Below, in pieces: positions 20,685 through 31,199 of a stretch of 64,000 bases of DNA. Origin of the DNA: Diplonema papillatum (taxonomy: Eukaryota; Euglenozoa; Diplonemea; Diplonemida; Diplonemidae); assembly GCA_030068145.1 (NCBI GenBank), contig JAPJBO010000155.1, positions 186,001 through 250,000 of the forward strand, read 5' to 3'. Every line of letters starts with the position of its first letter. The first letter of the stretch is position 1. Under the pieces are notes generated by a model. It was not told the DNA's origin, did no database searches, and was given only the letters and a program-made list of their open reading frames with translations. Made by a program: the position numbers and the translations under genes.

Positions 20685-21360
20685 CCCTTCGGCGCATTCC
20701 CGTGCAGCGGCATGCTGAGGCCCGAGAAGAGTTCAAAGTCGATCGCAAGCTCCAGCATTGACGCCTGCCCGTTCTCGGTCCATTGCATGTCCGACAGCCA
20801 CGCTACCAACGCATAAAACGTCGGTAGTCCCCAGGTCTTGTTCCGCTCCCACGTCCATGCCGGGGCAATCCGCGCGAAGGGGTGGTCAAATTTCTCGGCA
20901 GGCATCGCATTCGCTCTCGACCAGGGGGTCGTGGGGTTCCTGGCCACCCAGCCACGTGCTTCGAGCCCAGCCCGTTCCGCAAGGATTTCAGCCATCATCT
21001 CCTGGAGCCGCCTCGAGAATTGGGCATTCTCGGATACTACCACTCCGTGTTCCAGCGTGCATCTGGGCCAGTCGGCCCGGTTGGCTGCCATCAGCCCGGC
21101 ATGTGCCTCTCGTCGCCGTATGTGCGAGTACGCTCCGCAGTCCCAGAATACGTGTTTCTCGTCCTCGGTGTCGCCGCTTCCACAGTGCTTGCAGCTGGGC
21201 GCCTGCGGCTCAGCTCCGGCCTGCCTCATCCGCGACGTGTACTCAGCCGTGTTCACCCCCCCCGCCAACGCTACCCGTATAAGCCTCGCGGTGTGCGCGG
21301 GACATTCACGCATCCTCCAGAAGGTGTTCGTCCGCTCCAGGTCGGCTCTCTGTATGCCCT
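20681..21360 (-). pseudogene. LINE 2 ORF fragment, part before the frameshift
   Basis: Related to the region after the reverse transcriptase in LINE 1. It has RVALAGGVNTAEYTSRMRQ and a zinc knuckle CKHCGSG...EDEKHVFWDC, then ELAIDFELFSGL. The frame stops at TGA right after NAPKG, and the coding resumes one base off in the next entry. The reverse transcriptase and endonuclease parts are absent. Confidence 0.8.
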
Positions 21361-21369
21361 TTGTTAAGC

Positions 21370-21440
21370 ACTGAGTTCTTTTAAGTACATGGATTAGCAT
21401 GCACTGTGACGCCGCTTAAGGTTACTTTATGACGTCGCAG
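21370..21440 (-). mobile_element. LINE family 2, 3' end fragment
   Basis: Only the last 70 bp or so of the element (tail ending GAACTCAGTGC). The next LINE 2 copy begins immediately after it. Confidence 0.75.
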
Positions 21441-21444
21441 CGGC

Positions 21445-22190
21445 TGCCAAAACTTGCCGAAGGGCACGTCCAGCGGATCGGGCGCAGATCGTCTCCAATT
21501 TGCACAACATCCAGAAAGACAGCGAAGTTGCCAGCAACCTCTCAAGGATTCAATAGGATGCGCGCCCGCAAGTCACAATACGCGCGCATCAACGACAACT
21601 CTGCGAGACATACGCAGGGACAACCTTCAGCAGTACTGTGCACCCGCAACTTTCCACCAGGTGGTCAGAATAGCCACATCATTTAACCCACAATGTATGG
21701 CGGCTGTTGCAGCCAGAATTTCTTCCCTCACGACCCAGGGAATTTGGGGTCCTTCGTCGCATGATACGTGGGGAAAAGTTCGTGTCGACGAAATTGATTT
21801 CACCCCTGTGGCATCGATTATCATTTTCAATGGACCACAAATTCTAGCCACACGAACCGCAATGTATGGTGGGTTAATGTTGCGGGTGCAGAGTATGCAG
21901 AGTACTGCCTTTCAGCACAACCTTGTCTTTCGGCTAGTTGCGCGTTTGTCGGGCAGCTATCGAGCTTTTACTGGAAGAAACGGAGTAGAGGGAGGCTTCA
22001 ATAGACGTTTTGGACTGATTGGTTGCGTGCATGCAGAGCGAGAGCAAAGCTGGCACTACTTGTCAAACTCTTGAGAGAGTGAGTGGGAGCCAGAGAGAGA
22101 AAGAGAGAGACAAGCGAGCTAGGAGGCAGGGACTACTCTCGGGAGCGGTTTCGGGTCTCTTCCCTTCCCTTCCCCCGTACTGCTGCGGCT
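21445..22190. other. No gene seen
   Basis: A plus frame is open at 21454-22074 but shows no domain and has poor coding character. 22075-22165 is a GA-rich block related to 57440-57520. Confidence 0.4.
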
Positions 22191-22502
22191 GCATTGAGTT
22201 CTTGTGAACACATGAACCACATGGATTAACATTAACTTTCTCGTAGATCAGCCTACTTTACGACGTCGTCACCTGTCATTGCGTCAGCATTGAGTTCTTG
22301 TGAACACATGAACCACATGGATTAGCATTAACTTTCTCGTAGATCAGCCTACTTTACGACGTCGTCATCTGTCATTGCGTTGTGCTGCGCCAGCATTGAG
22401 CTCTTATGAGTACATGAACCAAGTAGATTAGCATGCACCTTTCTCGTAGGCCAGCTTACCTTATGACGTCGTCACCTGCCACATTGCGTCGTGCTGCGGC
22501 AA
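22191..22502 (-). mobile_element. Three tandem LINE family 2 3' ends
   Basis: Three head-to-tail 3' fragments at 22191-22286, 22287-22392 and 22393-22502. Each holds the last ten or so codons (the GACGACGTC region), the tail with CTAATCCATGTGGTTCATG or close variants, and ends AACTCAATGC or AGCTCAATGC on the minus strand. The copies differ by several substitutions. Confidence 0.88.
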
Positions 22503-22617
22503 CAAGGTTGCGGTCTGGTATGATGGACTCTACTTTCGGCGCGAAAAGGCTCTATTAGAGCCGGGTTCGAAGGATACCTCGGCGGTTTTGGTTGCGGTAC
22601 TTTCTGTTTATTCTGTT

Positions 22618-22746
22618 TTTTTTTTTTTTTTTTTGTATAAGCACCTGCTTTGTAGGAAATACTTGCAAAGATCAAAGGAGGTAAATGTGCTGTAGCCCAC
22701 ACGAAACACAGGTGAATCTGGGTTTAGTGGCGGGCGTAAGCGTTCC
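22618..22746 (-). repeat. Family A dispersed repeat, minus strand
   Basis: Poly-T of about 17 at the left is the A tail of a minus-strand copy. It keeps GCACCTGCTTTGTAGG and GGCGGGCGTAAGCG. Confidence 0.75.
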
Positions 22747-22799
22747 ACCTTTAATCCGAGGATCCAAGGGTTCACTTTTGGGTGGGACGGGGGGGAGGT

Positions 22800-23060
22800 A
22801 GGAACGGTATGTGTTCGACGCCGCATCGTGTCCGATCTGTGCCGCTTTACGGTCCTTTAATACACATAAGACGGACCATCACCAGCGCGGAATCTGAGTG
22901 TCTGCAGACTGGACAGCGATGTGCGTCTGGTTCGTGAGGTGGCCGTTTGCAGCTCGTCACCGGCAGGACCGCCCCAGTGCGGCCCCACGCTACGAGAGCA
23001 CAGGAAAATCCGTCGTGGGGGAAAGATCCCTACGACCGTGTCTGAGCAATCGGTTAAAAA
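22800..23060 (+). repeat. R7 dispersed repeat
   Basis: Matches 14605-14850 across its length; ends GGTTAAAAAAG. Confidence 0.75.
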
Positions 23061-23221
23061 AGATGAAAATGGCCACTTACTTTTACGCTACCTGGTGCTA
23101 GTCTACTACTCTTGGTTGGGACCGAAGAACACAGTGCTAATTTTGGCGGAGCTAGCGGGGGCGAAGAACTACAACTACGAGATGAGCCCACACAAAACTC
23201 CGGGCTTAGCTGTTTTTTTCT

Positions 23222-23325
23222 TTTGTCTAAGGATTCAAACACTCATGCAGGAAACCGAAATCCCGAGCAATCGGAAAGGCAGAACGACTGTTCCCGTCGG
23301 CTCAACCGCGGTTGATCGAACACAA
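23222..23325 (+). repeat. R6 fragment
   Basis: GGATTCAAACACTCATG and CGGAAAGGCAGAACGACTG match the inverse of 57020-57110. Confidence 0.5.
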
Positions 23326-23329
23326 GAGA

Positions 23330-24780
23330 GCTTCTGCCCTGTCAGTAGCGGACTACCGTGGCTGCAACGAGTAGCGGGGAATTAGGGTTCGGTTCCAGGA
23401 AAGGGAGCCTGAGAAACCGCCCCACCGCGTTTTACGGATGGCGGCAGGTGCGCAGATATTGCCCGCTCGTTTCTCGTCGGACTCCCTCTCCTGCTCGTCC
23501 CTCCGACGTGCTCCATGTCAAGGGCCGTTGGCGGATGCAGGGGGCGCGCCTGCGGGCTGCCGTTTGAGTTCCCCGAAATGTACATGTTCAGAAGCGATGT
23601 TTCGGGCGCGAATACGGCGAATACGGAGTCGATGGTGTTCAGCTTCTCTGCGTGCGGCTCAACAGCAGTGACGCGCGTGCACAGTGGCGGACGCTAGCGT
23701 CTGTCAAGAGCATGCGTGACACAGCCTTGTTCGAAAGGTAAGAGAAGAGGCATCGGCTCACTCTGTCAAAGGACCATTACCACAAGAGAGCTTCTGCCCT
23801 GTCTGTGGCTGCAACGAGTAACGGGGAATTAGAGTTCGGTTCCAACGGCAGGTGCGCAGATATTGCCGCTCGTTTCTCATCGGACTCCCTTTCCTGCTCG
23901 TCCCTCCGACGTGCTCCATGTCAAGTGCCGCTGGCGGATGCAGGGGGCGCGCCTGCGGGCTGCCGTTTGAGTTCCCCCGAACTGAACATGTTCCGAAAGC
24001 GATGTTTCGGGCGCGAAAACGGAGCCGATGGAGTTCAGCTTTTCTGCGTGCTGCTCAACAGCAGTGACGCACGAGCACAATTGGCGGACGCTAGCGTCTG
24101 TCAAGAGCATGCGTGGCACAGCCTTGTTTTAAAGATTACCACAAGAGAGCATCTGCCCGTGGCTGCAACGAGTAACGGGGAATCAGGGTTCGGTTCCAGG
24201 AAAGGGAGCCTGAGAAACGGCCCCACCGCGTTTTACGGATGGCGGCAGGTGCGCAAATATTGCCTGGACTCCCATTCCTGCTCGTCCCTCCGACGTGCTC
24301 CATGTCAAGGGCCGTTGGCGGATGCAGGGGGCGCGCCTGCGGGCTGCCGTTTGAGTTCCCCCGAACTGAACATGTTCCGAAGCGATGTTCCGGGCGCGAA
24401 TACGGCGAATACGGAGTCGATGGTGTTCAGCTTCTCTGCGTGCGGCTCAACAGCAGTGACGCGCGTGCACAGTGGAGCATGCGTGACACAGCCTTGTTCG
24501 AAAGGTAAGAGAAGAGGCATCGGCTCACTCTGTTAAAGGACCATTACCACAAGAGAGCTTCTGCCCTGTCTGTGGCTGCAACGAGTAACGGGGAATTAGA
24601 GTTCGGTTCCAACGGCAGGTGCGCAGATATTGCTGCTCGTCCCTCCGACGTGCTCCATGTCAAGTGCCGCTGGCGGATGCAGGGGGCGCGCCTGCGGGCT
24701 GCCGTTTGAGTTCCCCCGAACTGTACATGTTCCGAAGCGATGTTTCGGGCGCGAATACGGAGTCTATGGGGTTCAGCTTC
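23330..24780 (-). repeat. Tandem copies of a terminal exon, four units
   Basis: Four units of about 300-390 bp (from about 23345, 23785, 24140 and 24550). Each holds ACAAGAGAGC, GTGCTCCATGTCAAG, GGATGCAGGGGGCGCGCC and GCGATGTTTCGGGCGCG. On the minus strand each encodes the same short end, with KLNTIDSVFAPETSLRNM and ELKRQPAGAPPAS before a stop. Indels break the frame in units 1 and 2. The unit nearest 24780 is joined to the coding part described next. Confidence 0.8.
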
Positions 24781-25085
24781 ATACGCTGCGTGCGGCTCAA
24801 CAGCGTCTCCGCCGTCGGCCGCGGCCTGCAGTACCTGGAAGCACCGTCGTCGGTGGAGGAAACGCCGGACGACAAGCTCTCGGCTTCTTTTTCTTCTTCG
24901 TTCCTCCGCCGGCGGTGGCGTCTCCTCTCCTTTTCTTCGGCGGTCTTCGCCTTGTCTGCCGCGTTGCCCTGGGCGGCCTTCTTTGCCGCGACGATGTTTT
25001 TTGCCGCGGTCACGACACCCGCGCCGACGACTCCGCTCAGTACAATCTGCACGTGTGTTTTGCGCTTGAACGGTACCGGTGAGTC
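24660..25085 (-). CDS. Unknown small protein with a Gly-rich hydrophobic helix
   Basis: I do not recognise this. The minus frame starts around KRKTHVQIVLSGVVGAG, a hydrophobic Gly/Val/Ala-rich segment of about 22 residues that could span a membrane. A basic and acidic stretch follows (KAKTAEEKERRRHRRRRNEEEKE). The end is SSGELKRQPAGAPPAS. An ATG (MQIVLSG) is present, but the frame is open before it, so the true start may lie in another exon. The first 35 residues are repeated upstream at 25280-25395, 25690-25805 and, decayed, 26300-26400. The last 40 are repeated downstream four times. So both ends of this gene have been amplified in tandem. Confidence 0.5.
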   Translation of the reverse strand, partial: DSPVPFKRKTHVQIVLSGVVGAGVVTAAKNIVAAKKAAQGNAADKAKTAEEKERRRHRRRRNEEEKEAESLSSGVSSTDDGASRYCRPRPTAETLLSRTQRMKLNPIDSVFAPETSLRNMYSSGELKRQPAGAPPASASGT

Positions 25086-26950
25086 AGGCGGAGCGGCCGG
25101 TCTAATGGCCTGACTCGAGCCTGACCTCTGGTTGGTACTTTAGCAGCATGGCTCTAACTGGGCTGCCTTAATTGGCTGACTTTAGTTGGACAGACTGTTG
25201 CTGGTCTGAACTCGAGTAGGTCTGCCTTTAGTTGACTGACCCTCGTAGATTCTGACTAAATAACCTGCGTGCCTCTGCCGCGTTGCCCTGGGCGGCCTTC
25301 TTTGCCGCGACGATGTTTTTTGCCGCGGTCACGACACCCGCGCCGACGACTCCGCTCAGTACAATCTGCTCGTGTGGTTTGCGCCTGAACGGTACCGGTG
25401 AGTCAGGCGGAGCGGCCGGTCTAATGGCCTGACTCGAGCCTGACCTCTGGTTGGTCCTACTTTAGCAGCATGGCTCTAGCTGGGCTGCCTTGATTAGCTG
25501 ACTCTAGTTGGGCAGACTGTTGCTAGTCTGACTCGAGTCTGACACTAGTTGGTCCTACTTTAGCAGCATGGCTCTAGCTGGGCTGCCTTAATTGGCTGAC
25601 TTTAGTTGGACAGACTGTTGCTGGTCTGAACTCGAGTAGGTCTGCCTTTAGTTGACTGACCCTAGTAGATTCTGACTAAATAACCTGCGTGCCCTGGGCG
25701 GCCTTCTTTGCCGCGACGATGTTTTTTGCCGCGGTCACGACACCCGCGCCGACGACTCCGCTCAGAACAATCTGCTCGTGTGGTTTGCGCCTGAACGGTA
25801 CCGGTGAGTCAGGCGGAGCGGCCGGTCTAATGGCCTGACTCGAGCCTGACCTCTGGTTGGTCCTACTTTAGCAGCATGGCTCTAGCTGGGCTGCCTTGAT
25901 TAGCTGACTCTAGTTGGGCAGACTGTTGCTGGTCTGACTCGAGTCTGACACTAGTTGGTCCTACTTTAGCAGCATGGCTCTAGCTGGGCTGCCTTAATTG
26001 GCTGACTTTAGTTGGGCAGACTGTTGCTGGTCTGACTCGAGCCTGACCTCTGGTTGGTCCTACTTTAGCAGCATGGCTCTAGCTGGGCTGCCTTGATTAG
26101 CTGACTCTAGTTGGGCAGACTGTTGCTGGTCTGACTCGAGTCTGACACTAGTTGGTCCTACTTTAGCAGCATGGCTCTAGCTGGGCTGCCTTAATTGGCT
26201 GACTTCAGTTGGACAGACTGTTGCTGGTCTGAACTCGAGTAGGTCTGCCTTTAGTTGACTGACCCTAGTAGATTCTGACTAAATAACCTGCGTGCCTCTG
26301 CTGCGTTGCCCTGGGCGGCCTTCTTTGCCGCGATGATGTTTTCGGCCGCGGTCACGACACCTGCACCGACGACTCCACCAGCACTATCTGCTTGTGTGTT
26401 TTGCACTCGGTGCCGGGTGAGTCGGGCGGAGCGCCCGTCTAATGGCCTGACTCTAGTTGATCTTACGTTAGCAGGGCTCTAGCTGGGCTGCTTTCATTGG
26501 CTGGCTCTAGTTGATCTTACGTTAGCAGGGCTCTAGCTGGGCTGCTTTCATTGGCTGGCTCTAGTTGGGCAGGCTGTTGCTGGTCTGACTCGAGTCTGAC
26601 ACTAGTTGGTCCTACTTTAGGAGCATGGCTCTAGCTGGGCTGCTTTCATTGGCTGGCTCTAGTTGATCTTACGTTAGCAGGGCTCTAGATGGGCTGCTTT
26701 CATTGGCTGGCTCTAGTTGGGCAGGCTGTTGCTGGTCTGACTCGAGTCTGACACTAGTTGGTCCTACTTTAGGAGCATGGCTCTAGCTGGGCTGCTTTCA
26801 TTGGCTGACTTTAGTTGGAGGGCTGCCGTAATTGACTACTTAGTTGGACTCGATGACTCTAAATGGCCTGCCTCTAGTCGGCTGACTTCAGTAGGTCTCA
26901 CTCTAGTTGGTCTGCCTTCAGGTGCTCTGATTCAAGCAGGTCCGACTCAG
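25086..26950. repeat. Nested minisatellite with repeated exon
   Basis: Built from two things. One is the exon piece encoding GVVGAGVVTAAKNIVAAKKA, at 25280, 25690 and 26300. The other is intron-like sequence made of variants of CTGACTCTAGTTGG, AGCAGCATGGCTCTAGCTGG and CAGACTGTTGCTGGTCTG. Unit order repeats at about 410 and 600 bp. Confidence 0.85.
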
Positions 26951-28246
26951 GTAGGTCCTGACCTAAAAAATTAGTCTGCCTCTAGTAGGTCTGACCCGGG
27001 TAGGTCCTGCCTCTAAATAGTCTGCCTCTAGTAGGTCTGCCCCAAGGGGGGGAGGCGGTGCCACCTCACCTGGCACGTAGCTTATTGATCCATGATTGCT
27101 GCCCCTCGGCGGTGATGAAACGAGAGCACCTGATTTTCGCCGGGTCAATCCGCTACCTAGCACCTTCCGGAAGGATCCCTCTTCTCGCACGTGATAGTTG
27201 CAGGTAGCAATAAGAGCGGCTGGCGGCCTTCTCGACATTACCTACAAAAGCAGATGTGTCTTTGTTTGTGCGTGCCGGTTGATGGTTTCCCACTTGGATT
27301 CCACTCTGCTTCATTTCCAGGGAACATTTCCGGAGTTGGGGCTTGCACTGATAAACGAAGCAACGGACGATCAGCATCAACTGACCAGTTTGTGTACAGG
27401 GTATAAACCTCTCTGGGGGGGGGTTTTCCTGTATTAGCACTTTTTTCGTTGGCTTCGTTTTCTTTTTCATGTGCAACCGTTGTTCCGGAAATGTTCCCGT
27501 CTGTACTATTAACAAAAATTTCGATCAGCCCCCAAGACACGCTGCCTACGTCTTCTTAGCAGCGGCACAATATTGAATCGTTCTTACTAAAAAACAGTAA
27601 TGTAGAGGAAGCGTTGCACACCGGAACGATGAACAGCAGCCACCTCTCGTCAAAGCCGTCCCCTTGGTCGGCGTCTGTTGCATCGGGCACGTGCACGGGC
27701 ATGAAAGCACCGCCTCCGTCCATCCGAAGGTGAAACGGCTGTCGTGGGGTGAATTTTATGGATAAACGAAGAGATGGACAACACGTCAAACAAGCCAGAA
27801 GGTGCGAGCCTCCACGTCCACCTCCAGCCGGCCGCAGTCAGACACACTCTCTCCACCACTGCATGTGCTCTCTTAGTCGTCAGGACCGCGCTGGCCTGAC
27901 GTTCCAAGAGCCAGGAGAACCGCCGGATAGAATCGCCGGGCCTCGCCCACAAGTATAGACAGTAAAAATGATGGATAGCCAGCGCAGACGGAGAGTTTTT
28001 TACTGCCCATCATTTTTTTCCCCTTCAGGGTAAACGGAACAATGCTCCTCACTGTCGATCTCCCTGAAGAGCGTGTTGGCGGGGTCACCGCGGACAGCTG
28101 CGGGACGATCACGGGCAAAAAACTCGTGGGCTTGTCGGAAGAATGCATCTGAGGACCCGCACATTGCAGCCACACTTCCCCGACCAAGCACACCGCTTGC
28201 AGAACGCGCTGAAGCCGGTCAGTAAGATCCCCTGGCCACCCTCTAG
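26951..28246. other. No firm gene; two weak coding-like segments on the minus strand
   Basis: 27770-27610 reads FHLRMDGGGAFMPVHVP and GFDERWLLFIVPVCN, preceded by an acceptor-like CGACAG. 28150-28020 reads FFRQAHEFFARDRPAAVRGD. Both look like conserved protein sequence but neither was identified. 27040-27180 is low-complexity transition from the minisatellite. Confidence 0.35.
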
Positions 28247-29032
28247 GGGATTCGCTCCATCGACCGTGTTTATCTGCAGTCGAAAGTGCTGTTCCGCGAG
28301 CTTGAAACAGACAGCAAATCCAAGTTCACCGCCGTCGGCAAACAGAGGAAACTTGTGCTGCGCCCTTCCCTCTCTTACCGCATCCGCTGGCAGGCGAAGG
28401 TGCGGACGTCGCTGGTACGTGCTGCAAGGATGTGGATGATGTGGAAATCACATGTCGAGACGGGATCTTCGTGGAAGAAGGTGCGTGCTGACAAGAAGGC
28501 AGTAGACAGCAACGAATCAACGCAAGACTCCGTGCCTAAGACCCGTCAAAAGCTGAAAAAGTTGGTCCAAGCAGATGACGTCCCCGGAGACCTCTTGTTC
28601 TTTGGCGACTTGTTTTTGTTTTCGATTGCCCAGAAACCGAGCCTCGTCGCACAGGGGGAACATGCAACTTTGTTGCAGTTCGACTTTTCGGTGGGCGAAG
28701 CAATCACCGAACTGGAAGAGCTGCAAAACAAGCAGGCACCAGGAAGCATGCGGCTCCGCGCTACCGATCTGGCCATTGAGTGCTTGGCAAACCTTCGCCA
28801 CTACGGTGCTGTGGAGACAGCTCACCCGCGCATGATGAACGTGTACAAGATAACGTGCCTGTCTGATCTCGCCGAATACGCCGACGATGACCTCGAGGTG
28901 GTGATGGAAACTCTCGGGATGCAGGAGGCGGGCCTTGAAAAGGAATCGGCAGAGTTCACGAAAGAACAGTGGCTAATCGCCAAGACAGTTGAAGTATGGC
29001 TAAAGATAAAGTGGTGTCACCTGAGGGGGTAA
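28247..29032 (+). CDS. Hypothetical protein, terminal exon
   Basis: Open for 261 codons after a pyrimidine-rich acceptor (CACCCTCTAG at 28237-28246), so I read it as a last exon. It begins GIRSIDRVYLQSKVLFREL. It has a basic middle (SLVRAARMWMMWKSHVETG, KTRQKLKKLVQ), then a mixed helical part (DLLFFGDLFLFSIAQ, RLRATDLAIECLANLRHYGA) and an acidic one (YADDDLEVVMETLG). No known domain is recognised. It could be a piece of a transposon protein. The last 44 bp and the following 31 bp are repeated at 41572-41646. Confidence 0.5.
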   Translation, partial: GIRSIDRVYLQSKVLFRELETDSKSKFTAVGKQRKLVLRPSLSYRIRWQAKVRTSLVRAARMWMMWKSHVETGSSWKKVRADKKAVDSNESTQDSVPKTRQKLKKLVQADDVPGDLLFFGDLFLFSIAQKPSLVAQGEHATLLQFDFSVGEAITELEELQNKQAPGSMRLRATDLAIECLANLRHYGAVETAHPRMMNVYKITCLSDLAEYADDDLEVVMETLGMQEAGLEKESAEFTKEQWLIAKTVEVWLKIKWCHLRG

Positions 29033-29065
29033 TCTCAGGGCCGCCCACGTGATAAGCCGTTAAGC

Positions 29066-29112
29066 ATTGAGTTCTTTTAAGTACATGAACCACATGGATT
29101 AGCATGCACACC
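29066..29112 (-). mobile_element. LINE family 2, very short 3' end
   Basis: Only the terminal 45 bp (CATGTGGTTCATGTAC to CTCAATGC). It lies between a LINE 1 3' end (29118-29216) and the host sequence with ACGTGGGCGGC. Confidence 0.85.
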
Positions 29113-29117
29113 GTTAA

Positions 29118-29216
29118 GCAGTGTGAACTTGAAATGCAGGGTAAGCTTGCATTTGTCATAGGCTAGGGTTATTTGAATACGTCGTCCGAGGACGATCTCA
29201 AAGCGGACGAGGACGA
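29118..29216 (-). mobile_element. LINE family 1, short 3' end
   Basis: The last codons (SSDDVFK then stop) and the 60-bp tail ending CAAGTTCACACTGC. Same tail as at 41648 and 46820. Confidence 0.85.
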
Positions 29217-29512
29217 GTGCTGGAGAAGAAGATGACCAGGAGGAAGAGGAAGAACGTGATACGGATGAGAATGAGAATGGGGAAGAGGAAGACGAAGAAG
29301 AAGAACAAGAAGACGAAAAAGAAGAAGAAGTGCGTAGTTTTGGTTTATTCTTTTGTTTTTAGTTGTCGACAACATTATTTACTTTCAGCGTCTTTTCATG
29401 CCTTTAAATGACGGTATTTTTGGTTTTCTTTCTTCATCATGGTTTTTCTGGCCTTTATGGTGCCATAGAGTTGTCGTACTCTCTCTATGCCGCCCACGTC
29501 ATGCTCGTTTAG

Positions 29513-29560
29513 CATTGAGTTCTTTTAAGTACATGAACCACGTGGATTAACATGCACTTT
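29513..29560 (-). mobile_element. LINE family 2, short 3' end
   Basis: Terminal 45 bp of family 2 again next to the ACGTGGGCGGC block (29500-29490 on the minus strand). On its upstream side is the block AGCAGCGGTTGCCG, which also starts after position 441 and at 47396. Confidence 0.8.
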
Positions 29561-29984
29561 TCGTTTAGCAGCGGTTGCCGAATCATGCCGTAGCACCGTC
29601 CTTTCGCGTTTTTTGGGGGCTTTTTGAAGACGAGAAGGAAGAAGAGGACAAACCGACGGGGCCTATTCCCAAGCGAAGGAAAATTGGCTGATAGCACCTG
29701 ACTGCGTGCGTTTTTATCAAGATTTATCAAGTTTATTTCGTGTTTTCTTCTCGTTTTTCTCTCCGCTTTTGTTGTGGGAATCTGCAATACGGAAGATTCC
29801 ACCCTTGGATGGCGTGAGTACCGTGGGCCTGGACCCTATCTGGACCCTGGCGCTAACCGGCCTGGGGGCCCGGGCCCCGGAGACCCTGGGAAATCTTAGT
29901 TTCGTGTTCAGGCGCTACTTGCCCGGGGGAAAAATGTTTCTTGGGTTTGAAGAGCGTGTGGTGGCCGGGGGGGGGGGGGGGGGG

Positions 29985-31199
29985 GGGTAGGGGGGGTCAA
30001 AAGGTCTTTTTTTGCGTCAAAATGGTGACATTTTCAGCCTGTAGACTTAACGGCAGTTTAAGGCTAAAAAAACATGCAACCCGCCTCAGAAATGCCCGGA
30101 AACGTGTTTTTGGGGAAAGTTTCATGGAAAATGGCCCAGGGGGGGGTGTATTAGTTGATGGTTTTAGGGTGGACACCGTTTGGTACCGGCTAGCTGCCTG
30201 TGTGTGTGCTTCACTGTTCATACCATGCAAAGATGAGGCTACAATCACGTGCAGGCAGCCACAAATGGAAGCAACAAAAGGGCAAACGACACCCAGGAGG
30301 AAGGCAGCTATGAACGTTGCTCGTCTGGATGGTTAACAACGTCCCAAAAGGTTCTCTGGGTCTTGCGCAAGCTGAGGTGTTGTTGACACCGCAGGCAGCA
30401 GCTCTTCCCCGAACTTCTGCTGGGGCGATATTCACAAAGTTCGATGTCTTTCCGAGAAAAACAATGAGATGCTCTCATCCGTAGTGGGATTTTCCAGATC
30501 CCAACGTTTTTGTTGAAGGGATGCACGCGACAGTGTCTTTTATTCAAGTTCGCCTTTCGTACACCACCCCGAAAGGGTCGCATTGCACACGCACGGAAGA
30601 CAATACTGGTCACCGGGGTGTATCTGGTACCTAACCCCAACGCACGTTGAGCTTGAACAAAAATAGAAAACTGGACTTGAACGAAAAGGTTCGGCGGTGG
30701 ATTTATAGGGCTGCCACGACATAGCAGCTCAGGGCAGGGTATCTGCAGCTTGCGGTAGCACGCTACACGACACAGGCCACTACGAAAGCTGGCGCTGACG
30801 TCAAGGACTCGAGGGGGCGGCACGTTACGAAGCCGTACCTCATTGAGTCGCTTGTCGATGCCTCCTACGAAGCCCCACCATCCCCAACTCTCAGGAAAGT
30901 CTTTTGAGTAAAAATACATAGGTTTGGGCAGTGTTGTTTTCCTTCTTCGGTTCATGCTGTCACTATTTTTGGGGTTGTCACCTAAAAAGAAGAACACCGG
31001 TACCAAACGGTGTCCACCCTGAGTCCAAAAATTGGGCACTCGTAAAAAGGCCTTTTCGGGGCACTTCAGCAGCCAAAAAGCATGTTTTAGGCATTTCTAT
31101 ACGGTTCTGGGGCGGTTTACCAAATTTTATTGCCTTTCAGGAGCCCCTATGTGGTTCCCAAAAAAATGACCTATTTTGACAGCTTTTGACCCCCCCTAG
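29985..31199 (-). mobile_element. DNA transposon with long diverged inverted ends
   Basis: The left end TAGGGGGGGTCAAAAGG and the right end, inverted, TAGGGGGGGTCAAAAGC mark an inverted repeat. It ends inside with a 24-bp match whose core GGTGGACACCGTTTGGTACC is at 30168-30193 and, inverted, at 30999-31022. A poly-G of about 20 precedes the left end. The coding segment is in the next entry. No target duplication is clear. Confidence 0.65.
30308..31039 (-). pseudogene. Possible piggyBac-type transposase remnant
   Basis: Open frame of 243 codons inside the inverted repeats. FVGGIDKR, if shifted one base at about 30845, continues DSMRYGF, which resembles the GGxDxxDxxxxY block of piggyBac transposases. 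Near the end, CCLRCQQHLSLRKTQ followed by FWDVVNH resembles their C-terminal Cys/His region. The catalytic aspartates in the N-terminal two thirds are not present. This is a family-level guess from motifs. Confidence 0.35.

Larger units (their letters stand above)
19671..21360 (-). mobile_element. LINE family 2, 5'-truncated copy
   Basis: Carries the last third of a non-LTR retrotransposon ORF, then a 3' tail of about 60 bp that ends AAAAGAACTCAATGC on the minus strand. It starts directly at the 3' end of another family 2 fragment (21370-21440) and ends next to the block ACGTGGGCGGC (minus strand, 19655-19645), which also follows three other LINE 3' ends here. No poly-A tail is seen. Confidence 0.85.

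Noticed and set aside
20040..20816. 258-codon plus frame
   Set aside because: Antisense of the LINE 2 zinc-rich region.
29217..29411. Lys/Glu-rich plus frame
   Set aside because: Purine-rich simple sequence next to a LINE end; no other evidence.
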